DNA of 64,000 nucleotides from Gracilaria domingensis (lineage: Eukaryota > Rhodophyta > Florideophyceae > Gracilariales > Gracilariaceae). Made by a program: the position numbers and the translations under genes. The notes beneath the pieces were generated by a model. That model was not told the DNA's origin and did no database searches. It was given only the letters and a program-made list of their open reading frames with translations. Shown in pieces: positions 45,642-53,802 of this stretch (its first letter is position 1; every line of letters starts with the position of its first letter). Location: assembly GCA_022539475.1 (NCBI GenBank), contig VCMS01000027.1, positions 62,001 through 126,000 on the forward strand. The letters are read 5' to 3'.

Positions 45642-45697
45642 TTTGCAGAGGGTTTGTGGATGCTTCTACGCATTGATGAGTGAACAGAGCTGATGGT

Positions 45698-45712
45698 GGC
45701 GCCTTTTATAGC
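45698..45712 (-). promoter_or_regulatory. TATA box of the vWA gene
   Basis: Read on the minus strand, CTATAAAAGGCGCCACC lies about 60-70 bases before the ATG at 45641, the expected place for a TATA box with a short 5' untranslated region. GGCGCC follows directly, as it does before the gene at 32907. Confidence 0.75.
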
Positions 45713-46580
45713 AGTACAACAAGGACCATGATGAACTAATTTGCTCTTACTTAGAGTTTCCGTTCAAGCTATGCAGCAAACGACTGGGAGGCTGTTGCAA
45801 CTGAGGCCCAATTAGAATTTAATGGTCAGTGACTAGACTTGCAGAAGCTTTTCAACAGTATCTTTTGCAATTGTGAGGAATTACTGCCTTACTAAAGGGC
45901 GTAGAGCAAAGCTGTGTTGAAGATGACCGTATAAAAAGAGGAGAATAGGTTGCGCACCCAATGTCAGCGTTCTGGACGTAAGCATGAGCGGCGAGATTGG
46001 GCTTGCAGACAAATAAATGTTTTGACAAGATATATCAGCATGGGTACAACAATATTGTCCCATTGCCTTTCAGTCTATGGGCCGTGTGTGGAAGTGTTCT
46101 CCGGAACTGAGAGACCATAATCGCCGTCCGTATTCATAGCCTGTGCTGCGGGGCTTAGCCCATTGATATTATCTTGCATAATACATGTACCATCCTGACA
46201 CTCAGAGCGTGCTACGAAGTGCAAAGACAATCTCAAGCTTTGCGCAGAGCTTCGCATGGCTCATGGACCTTAACCGCCAAACGTTCTTCAACTGTAATCA
46301 GCCTTTTCACGAGCAAGCCGCTCAAAAGAAGGTCCGTGAAGCTTCTGCAGCTGATTATAATTGATGGCGATGATAAGAGCAGGCCCGTATCTGTAACTGA
46401 CTAACTTTGTGTGTAAAAATTTCACTTTTGCTCAGCAAAAGCCAGTCATATTTAGCCCACCATGCATGCAAGAACGTGGACACAACAACACATGGAGGTA
46501 AAGAACCATTTACAATACGTCACTTGTCTACATATAAACGTTTCATTGTATAAAAAAAGCACAAAAACAATGTTTCAATG
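45713..46580. other. Intergenic, no gene recognised
   Basis: A plus-strand TATA-like GTATAAAAAGAGG lies near 45930 without a convincing gene after it. A 60-codon minus-strand ATG frame (46075-46257) has two cysteines but no motif or supporting signal. Nothing else stood out. Confidence 0.4.
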
Positions 46581-46584
46581 TCTT

Positions 46585-47545
46585 AACTGTAAACGCCACT
46601 TCTGCCGACAATGGCGCGGGTGGTTACAAACCCGAGGAGTTCGAGAGTACCAGCCTAGAAAAGCAAGACAAACCGATAGATAGATGTAGCTCAGTGGTTT
46701 GCGCAAAAAACAAACAAACAAAGAACAGGCCTATGCCTGCAAAATTAAATGACAGTAGAAAACAAACAACTAACACCAATGAACCAACGAATCGATCCTA
46801 AAAAACAAACAACCCAATAACACCAGTGTATCAGCACCACTAAACATTTCTAGACCAAACAAGCAACAGTAATAAAAGAACAGAATCTGTAAAGCGCCAA
46901 TAATCCAAGGCCTAAACAATGAGCTTTGACAACTCCAAAGACGATTTAATTAGCACTAAATCGTACGGCTACTCTTTCGACCGCACACGCGGTGCAAATC
47001 CAATTGACGACGAAACACAATCCCACTTTCAAGGCACTCCTACATTACCGCTGAAGCGAAAATATTGCTAAAAAGCTGAAAAACGACCTAGTAGCCATTG
47101 TAGATTTTCCAGGTATACAAAGGCCAGAAACAAAGGAAGTAATTGAAACGAACCAAAAATGATGGTAGAACAATAACAGATTAGCAAATCTAACGATCTG
47201 AATAGACGAACAAGGATATAATCATCAACAATAAAACTTGAGCATAACGGAGACAACTCTCGAAACAGTGCATCACGAGCCCCATCATAGGGCAGCACCA
47301 TGCGAGCAAAAAGTGTCCGTGTGGGAGACCAAGCCACGCGACGGGAAAGGAAGGAAAAGGAAGGAAACGGTTCGTGGCACGAAGGCACGGACTGTGCTGA
47401 GTATAGATGGGTATTCCAAGGAGGAAGAGATAAGATTCATGAAAAAGCGGAGTCTGTGGAAGAATAATGTAGATAGTCTGACTGAATTAAGATGGCGGCA
47501 AGAACGAGAACATGAGGTTCTATGTATAATGCTACAGGTTGTCGC
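46585..47545 (-). mobile_element. Older, diverged LTR fragment of the 47.6-64 kb gypsy family
   Basis: The sequence GCGCGGGTGGTTACAAACCC..GAGAGTACCAGCC at 46615-46660 and the block at 47240-47450 (GAGCCCCATCATAGGGCAGCA..GAAGATAGATGGG-like) match positions about 1 and 0.75 kb to the right in the young LTR, with many differences. It is a partial, old LTR of the same family. An A+C-rich, G-poor tract (46690-46920, AAACAAAC words) sits inside it and has no counterpart in the young LTR. Confidence 0.6.
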
Positions 47546-47572
47546 AACTTCCAGCATTCAAGCTAACATATC

Positions 47573-49431
47573 TGTGGACGCCAGTTTTGGGGAAAACAGC
47601 GCGGGTGGTGACAAACCCAAGGAGAGCGACACAATAAATGCTCGAGAGTACCAGCCCAAAAGGAGCGACAAGTTAAAGTAGCTCAGATGCCTGCAGAAGC
47701 AGACAAGATAACCCCAAGATAGATGGAAACTCTCCGCTAACAGGAAGCGGGGAGAGTAATTAAAAAAGAGTGTGCTTCGGCGTTCGATGCCGAATGCCAA
47801 CACAACAACAGAAAGCAGGGCCAATAGACCAAGACACACAAGAGCGGTCGGCGGGACAATAGTGTGGTAGGACTAAAGCGATAGAGTCTGTCGTCGATGC
47901 CACCACGAACCTAAAAACCAGACGAGGTAGCGACAGAAAGAAAGCAAACCAGCGCAATGCGTAACACTGCCAACGTCCGTCTGGGAGAACGGAGACGTAG
48001 TGATGGGTGATGGTCGCAATGTGCGAACGAGCCCAATGGAGGGCAGCACAAGGCGACTGGTTAGGGAACGGCGGGAGACCGAGCCGCCGGGAATAAGGAA
48101 ATGTAGGGGGAAAGGTTGGTGGCAGGGAGGCGCAGACTGCGCTAAGGGAAGATGGGATTGCCAAAGGAAGGAAGGTTGGTGACGACGGAAGGGGAGGAAG
48201 AAAGGCGAGAGAGGCAAGGATGGGGGAAGTCGTCCAGAGGGGAAGTGGTCTGCCCGAGTCGAGTTCACGGTGAGCGCTCGAACTCGGGGGTTTATATCTA
48301 CAATTTTGGCGCTTTGCCTACCTGAATTTGCGTGTTTCCCTTATTTGTCTGTTACATATAGTCTTCACCAGATACCCTAGCTTTGCTCACCATATTCCAT
48401 ATTATCTTGTGATGTCGTCTTATGATACCTCGTTATGTTCGTTCATGGTTTGTTGTCGTTGACCTGGCGTTCCACTCATCCGGGTATTATCCATGTTCCA
48501 TCAGATTCACCCTGTGCTGTCCTGTTGTTCGACCATCACTCTGCGTCTCCCGCGTTCAGTCGTCGAGCAATCCCTTTCTGAGCAATGTCAACGGTCGAAG
48601 AAGCTATTGCTAACATCACCGACGATGACACCGACCGCTCCGATATCCCCCATATGAAATCTACAGTGATAGAATACGAAGCAGAAGAGGCGCCCTCCGT
48701 TTCCAGTACTACATCGAGGGACGACTCTGCCGACATGGAGTACGAACTAGGTGGTGATAACTCCGCTTCCTCTCGCATGGAACATTTAGAGCAGCTGCTA
48801 TCCGACATAATTGACAAGAAAGTAGAAGTGGATGTTGGCATGTTAGAGGTCTACGCGGTAGCTCCGCGCCTGCCTTCGGGCTATCTCCGTGGTCTCGCCG
48901 CTGGAATACTGTTTGCTTGCAAACATCATGGCGTCCTTCTCAACGGTCCGTCCCTCCTCGCGAAAGTGTACCGCACTCTTAAAGTGCAATACGAGTGCTC
49001 CAAATGACGTTGTCGCTTCTAGTTAGATTCTGGTGAACACGGGTCGTTGTTGCCTTTGTAAAGGCGTTCCTGTTTTCTGACTTTTCGGCGGTTCGTTTGC
49101 TGCGTTACATTTTCGCTCGAAACGTCATTGCCGGCGCACCGTTACATCGATAGCAATCGTCTTTGCGCCATTACAACATCACAGCGATAGCAACGTCCGT
49201 AGCATCACCCAGCAGCAGCAGTACCAGCAGCAGCAGTAGCCGTGTCCTCCGAGCGACGCGCGAAAACGAAAGGCAAAGCGCGGCGCCCACGCACAACGGC
49301 GCGCAGCAACGCGCGGCGGCTGCGAAGGCAAGCGTCGGCTGTAGCGGCGGTGGAAGGCGGCTTATCTCCGGAGATTACTCCGGAGATCGATAAAAAATCC
49401 TTCCGCGTGCGTCTCGGAGAGTGCCGAGACA
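47573..49431 (-). repeat. Downstream (3') LTR of copy 1, 1859 bp
   Basis: This LTR is nearly identical to 56548-58398. In the element's direction it starts TGTCTCGGCACTCTCCGAGA right after the polypurine tract and ends CCACA. A TATA box on the minus strand (GATATAAACC, about 48287-48296) gives a U3 of roughly 1.15 kb. It contains a CAG-rich microsatellite near 49211-49238, a CTCTCCGC/GCGGGGAG stem near 47731-47756 and an opposite-strand ORF. Confidence 0.85.
48585..49007 (+). CDS. Opposite-strand ORF inside the U3 of the LTR (140 aa)
   Basis: The frame opens at an ATG at 48585 and runs against the element's direction, entirely within the presumed U3. The N-terminal half is acidic and Ser-rich (TDDDTDRSDIPHMK, EYEAEEAPSVSSTTSRDDSA). 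The C-terminal half looks folded (MEHLEQLLSDIIDKKVEVDV, then APRLPSGYLRGLAAGILFAC and LLAKVYRTLKVQYECSK). This order of acidic head and helical tail is not what random antisense of non-coding DNA gives. The other LTR has the same reading region with a different 5' end. Opposite-strand genes are known in some plant gypsy elements and some retroviruses, but I recognise no relative. No clear promoter was seen. Confidence 0.45.
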   Translation: MSTVEEAIANITDDDTDRSDIPHMKSTVIEYEAEEAPSVSSTTSRDDSADMEYELGGDNSASSRMEHLEQLLSDIIDKKVEVDVGMLEVYAVAPRLPSGYLRGLAAGILFACKHHGVLLNGPSLLAKVYRTLKVQYECSK

Positions 49432-49509
49432 CCCCCCTAAAATCCGCCACCACACATCCCCCAACTCAGCGGTCGCTACGCCTGGGCGACCATGAACTTA
49501 CGGTTTTGA

Positions 49510-52500
49510 TCAATGTTCCAAGGGTCTGTCCCGCGAAATCTCTTCGGTAGTATACCTGAAAGGGTGTGGAGGTTCTGGATACTCAGGATCTGGTTCAAAG
49601 TCAACAAGGAACTCTTCATGATTTTCAATACGACGAATGTAGTCTTCCACCTGCTCTTCGTGCGTCGCAGCAGCTGGTAGATGTCCATACTTTCCAATGA
49701 CATAGTGATATATAAAGAAGATCGTTGCATCAGCGCCTAGTCGGTTCATCTGCGGATGGAGCCTTCTAGCCAATCTGCCAAGCATCACATGGGCATACTG
49801 TGTAAAATACTGACCGTATACGAGATGAATACTCAAGCAGAGATGAAAGCAATTCCAAACAATACAATGCTTCTCCCAGTCTTCACATTCTAGTGGGGAG
49901 AGCCAGTTCTCAAGTGTACGCCCACCGATTTCCATCTCCAAGTAGTTCACGTCCTGGTTGTAGACTTCGTAGTCAACAATTATCGGCATTGCAAGAAGAG
50001 CCGGCGTTACTGGGGTGGTTTCTTCAATCTGGAACGGAGGAGGTACGTCACCGCGATCTTGGTCATATGCCAGATCGATCTCGAAAGCCTCTCCAGCTTC
50101 AATCCGCTGCAGGAAGCTTGACACCTCCACTCCGTAAGTTCTCTGCGGGGGAAGATGTCCATAGCGAGCCACCGCAAAGTGATAGTAGTAAAAGACAAAC
50201 TGCTGACCCACAAGCGGTATAATGAAAGGGTTCACCCTTCCTGTCAATGAGACCAGCTTAGTAAGAAGACCCTCGGTTATGTAGGGTCCATGTCGTTTGA
50301 AAGTTCCAAGGTAAACATGTAATAGGTTCCATGCCACCTTCTGTAGATCGTTCGTACTCGTGCTGACAGGGGAAAGCCATTCGGAAAGTCTCCATCCAGC
50401 CACAATTATCCTCAGATAGTCAGCAGGGGGTCTGGTTGGATTTGGTCCTTCTTGTACCACGACCGGGCATGCCGCTTCGGGCTGATTATTTCTTTCATAT
50501 CGTACTGTTCTCGGGATCATATGCCTTGGTCTAGGACGGTAAGGTCTTAAGCGTCTCGCATGAATGCCCCTTCTCGACATACGTCGGTGTGGAGAAACCA
50601 ATATGTACCGAGGATGATTAGCTCGAACGACGTGGCATGGTCCATAGAACCTCGATTTGAATGATGGCCATTTCACCGAAGGATTAAGGGCTTCACCACG
50701 CATTACCAGTACCTGGTCTCCAACAGCGAACCGATGTCCACGACGCTCATCGTCTTGACGGTGAGGCTGCTGCAATACCCTTGTGGCCCTCCCAAGAGTG
50801 GAGGCTTGTAGTTCCACCTCACGATGATCAAGTGACGGCGTGGCTATCAGGGAAGCAGGATCTGATGGATGCATTCGGGGCCGTACTCCATATATGAGCT
50901 GAAATGGAGAATATCCTTCGGCCATTTGTCGAGTGCGATAACCATAGAGAACCTCCGGGAGTACTTCATCCCAATCAGAGTTCTGATCATGAATCGTTTT
51001 CGCGATCGCCCTCTTGATCGTCCCTACCATTCTTTCTGCGCGTCCATTAGACATAGGTGCATATGCGAGCACCGGTTTGAGGGTGATATCATGACGCATT
51101 AGATAATCTTGGACACTTGACGCGAGAAAGGAGGTAGCGTTATCGGAGACAATCGTGCGCGGGTAGCCGAAGGGTGTGACGATCTCCCTTCTAATAAAGT
51201 TGACTACGTCGACTGCAGTAGATGTTCGAGTTGCCACTGCGATCGGCCATCCCGTGAGGTGCTCGACCCCAATGAGCAAGAATCGGTTTCCGTTCCTCGT
51301 CACCCTGAGGGGTCCAGCGAAATCAATTGAAAACGTGTGGAAGATATCCGTCAGCGGGGCTCGTTGCCCCGCTCGGTAAGCAAGAAAAGATCCCATGAAC
51401 TGGCAGCCATCACAACTCTTGACGTAGGTTGTGACATCAGAGTGAATATTGGGCCACCAGAATCGATCAATGACGTGCCTTCTGGTCGCCGTGATATCCC
51501 AGTGTCCCACATCGTCATGAAATGTTTTCAAGAGTTTACGCCTTTCATTGACGTTAGGAAGGAGTCGTAACCCGGACCCCATTCTACGATACAACTGCCC
51601 ATTCCATACCATAAACTTCTTAGAATTCCTTTTGATCGCCCCTCTGAGGCTCGAGTTGGGCTCATCGACCGGAAGGTCGCTCAGATATCGACCAATATTT
51701 GCATAATAAGGTTCGAGGCCTGAGAAAGCTTCACATGTAGGGGAAGAAACAGTAGTCGCCACTTCTGGAGCATGATGCCCCCTTATCGTGGAGTAGCGAG
51801 AAAGATAATCAGCAGCGCAATTCTTATCCCCTGAGCGGTACACAACCTCGAACTCGTATTCAGCTAGGAAATCAAGCCACCTGGCCAATCGCCCATGTAC
51901 ATCCTTCTTCTGAAACGCATGCTTCAGCGCCTGATGATCTGTAATCAATTGAAATGGCTTTGATCCAAGAAGGTATAGCCGAAATTTCTTGAACGCAAAG
52001 ATGACAGCAAGCGCCTCCTGCTCACAGACCGCGTAGTTCCTTTCAGCTGCAGTCATAGTCCGGCTGGCGTACTGAATTGGGTGAAAGATGCCATCAGATT
52101 TCTTCTGAGCGAGAACGGCGCCCAACGCAAATGAGGAAGCATCGGTTTCGACCCGAAACGGATTGTCGAAGTCGGGAAAGGCCAACACTGGAGGACTGGT
52201 TAGCTTCTCCTTCAGGTTTTTGAAGGCTTCAACCATTTCATTGTTGAACACTAGTTTCCGATTTCCGGACGTTGCTGCATGGAGAACTGCCGAAGTTTTG
52301 GCAAAGTGCTTGATAAACCGGCGGTAGTAGCCAGCAAGCCCAAGAAAGCTCCTCAGTTCAGTGGTTGTCTTAGGGATCGGAGCCGCCTTCATGGCCTCTA
52401 TTTTCTTCACGTCCACTGTAACTCCGCTCTGGTCGATAACATGTCCGAGCAGTTCAATCTTGGGATGGGCAAAGTCGCACTTAGAGATCTTCAGCTTCAA

Positions 52501-53763
52501 CCCATGGGAGGCAATTGTCCTTACTACTAACTTGATGTGCTCGACGTGATCCTCTAAGGTTTTTGAATAGATAACCACGTCGTCCAGATAGACCCTTACA
52601 AACGGATACTTGTTGAGGATAGAGTCCATCATTCTTTGGAATGTTGAGGGGGCGTTCATCAAGCCGAAGGGCATGACCTCAAACTGATAGGTTCCTTGAC
52701 GGCAAACGAAGGTGGTCATCTCCTTACACCGAGGTGACATTCTGATCTGCCAGTATCCGGAGAAGAGGTCAAGCGTAGTGAAGAACGAACAGCCGCCCAA
52801 GTTATCAAAGATTTGTTCAATATGAGGTAAGGGCCATCTGTCCGCTTTCATAACTCGGTTCAGAGCTCGGTAGTCTACACAGAACCTTGGCTTGCCATCC
52901 TTTTTGGTCGCAATGACGATCGGAAAGGACCATAGCGATGTACAAGGTTTGATTATCCCAGCGTCAAGCATTTTACCAAGTTCCTTCTTGACGACTTCGT
53001 CATGTCGCGGCGGAAGCCTACGAACTCTTGAGTGTATCGGAGTCTGGGTCGTCAGTGAGAATTCATGCATGACTGGTACATCTGCCGGTCGAAGATCGTA
53101 CAAAGACCAGGCGACCACCCCAAGGTCAAGTAAAACACGAAGTAGTTCCTGTTGCTCCCTGCTGGGCAAGTGTGAAAGCCTTTTGAGGATGACTTCTTCG
53201 TGACTCGTGTCAGGAGGGTAATCTCTTCGATCCAATGTACGACCCGTGCCATCAATTGCGACCGGATCTAACAGGGAGTATTTGATCTCAGGGGCGGGAC
53301 ACGCAACCGTCGGCTCACTATCACGTGAGCTAGAGTGTCCTTCACCAGAGCCAGTTGTACGCGGCTCTGTTTGCGAGGGGTCGGGTTGATCTTCCAACTC
53401 CCTAACAGGTGGTGGGGGGACCTGCGTCGAGAACTCTTCTTGAGGGAGCTCTTCCTCGAAAGCAATCACGTAACGGCCGTCGTCATCCTCCTCCAGTAGC
53501 CCGGTACGACCGAAAGGCATGTTGTGCACGCCGAGGTGAGGGGGGTGCGCTGGAGTGGGTACAGGGTACCGAATCTGGACACGAACCAAAAGAAAGTCGC
53601 TGATAAGTTCCCCTTCTTCAGGTGGTAGCAAAGTGACCTCGTCCGTAATCGGGATGGTGAGGACAGGGTCGCGGTAGAGAGGGGTACCAGACAGCTCGAC
53701 TTCTTCTGGTGAGGAACCATCTTCATCTTCTTCATGTTCATCTTCATTTCCATTATTCACCAC
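49510..53763 (-). CDS. Copy 1 pol: RT, RNase H, integrase and a duplicated C-terminal domain (1417 aa)
   Basis: The reading frame is long and intact. It has an acidic N-terminus, then reverse transcriptase (KPRFCVDYRALNRVMKADRW, FGLMNAPSTFQRMMD, RVYLDDVVIYSK), RNase H (RVETDASSFALGAVLAQKK), the integrase zinc motif (HDDVGHWDITATRRH..CDGCQ) and the integrase core (SIDFAGPLRVTRNGNRFL, TIVSDNATSFLASS, SNGRAERMVGTIKR). From about residue 1114 to 1405 there are two tandem copies of a domain of about 135 residues that I do not recognise, in place of a chromodomain. The frame lies in phase with the gag-protease frame, separated by a short gap that is the same in both copies. This would suit read-through or reinitiation as used by other LTR elements. 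Confidence 0.85.
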   Translation of the reverse strand: MVNNGNEDEHEEDEDGSSPEEVELSGTPLYRDPVLTIPITDEVTLLPPEEGELISDFLLVRVQIRYPVPTPAHPPHLGVHNMPFGRTGLLEEDDDGRYVIAFEEELPQEEFSTQVPPPPVRELEDQPDPSQTEPRTTGSGEGHSSSRDSEPTVACPAPEIKYSLLDPVAIDGTGRTLDRRDYPPDTSHEEVILKRLSHLPSREQQELLRVLLDLGVVAWSLYDLRPADVPVMHEFSLTTQTPIHSRVRRLPPRHDEVVKKELGKMLDAGIIKPCTSLWSFPIVIATKKDGKPRFCVDYRALNRVMKADRWPLPHIEQIFDNLGGCSFFTTLDLFSGYWQIRMSPRCKEMTTFVCRQGTYQFEVMPFGLMNAPSTFQRMMDSILNKYPFVRVYLDDVVIYSKTLEDHVEHIKLVVRTIASHGLKLKISKCDFAHPKIELLGHVIDQSGVTVDVKKIEAMKAAPIPKTTTELRSFLGLAGYYRRFIKHFAKTSAVLHAATSGNRKLVFNNEMVEAFKNLKEKLTSPPVLAFPDFDNPFRVETDASSFALGAVLAQKKSDGIFHPIQYASRTMTAAERNYAVCEQEALAVIFAFKKFRLYLLGSKPFQLITDHQALKHAFQKKDVHGRLARWLDFLAEYEFEVVYRSGDKNCAADYLSRYSTIRGHHAPEVATTVSSPTCEAFSGLEPYYANIGRYLSDLPVDEPNSSLRGAIKRNSKKFMVWNGQLYRRMGSGLRLLPNVNERRKLLKTFHDDVGHWDITATRRHVIDRFWWPNIHSDVTTYVKSCDGCQFMGSFLAYRAGQRAPLTDIFHTFSIDFAGPLRVTRNGNRFLLIGVEHLTGWPIAVATRTSTAVDVVNFIRREIVTPFGYPRTIVSDNATSFLASSVQDYLMRHDITLKPVLAYAPMSNGRAERMVGTIKRAIAKTIHDQNSDWDEVLPEVLYGYRTRQMAEGYSPFQLIYGVRPRMHPSDPASLIATPSLDHREVELQASTLGRATRVLQQPHRQDDERRGHRFAVGDQVLVMRGEALNPSVKWPSFKSRFYGPCHVVRANHPRYILVSPHRRMSRRGIHARRLRPYRPRPRHMIPRTVRYERNNQPEAACPVVVQEGPNPTRPPADYLRIIVAGWRLSEWLSPVSTSTNDLQKVAWNLLHVYLGTFKRHGPYITEGLLTKLVSLTGRVNPFIIPLVGQQFVFYYYHFAVARYGHLPPQRTYGVEVSSFLQRIEAGEAFEIDLAYDQDRGDVPPPFQIEETTPVTPALLAMPIIVDYEVYNQDVNYLEMEIGGRTLENWLSPLECEDWEKHCIVWNCFHLCLSIHLVYGQYFTQYAHVMLGRLARRLHPQMNRLGADATIFFIYHYVIGKYGHLPAAATHEEQVEDYIRRIENHEEFLVDFEPDPEYPEPPHPFRYTTEEISRDRPLEH

Positions 53764-53802
53764 TTCCTCTTCTACTTCTACTTCTGCTTCATGAACTTCT
53801 GC

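Noticed and set aside
46075-46257. 60-codon minus-strand ATG frame with two cysteines
   Set aside because: It is too short, with no signal peptide, promoter or family, and cannot be told from chance.
47873-48268. 131-codon minus-strand ATG frame in the LTR just after the presumed transcription start
   Set aside because: It is Pro/Ser/Leu-rich and low complexity, and is duplicated only because the LTR is. Probably leader sequence rather than a protein.
49200-49240. CAG/AGC repeat considered as a functional repeat
   Set aside because: Short interrupted microsatellite, present in both LTRs simply by copying.
49242-49550. 102-codon plus-strand frame spanning the LTR edge, Arg-rich
   Set aside because: Its composition follows the GC-rich LTR start and it overlaps the end of pol on the other strand. 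There is no structured part, unlike the U3 ORF.
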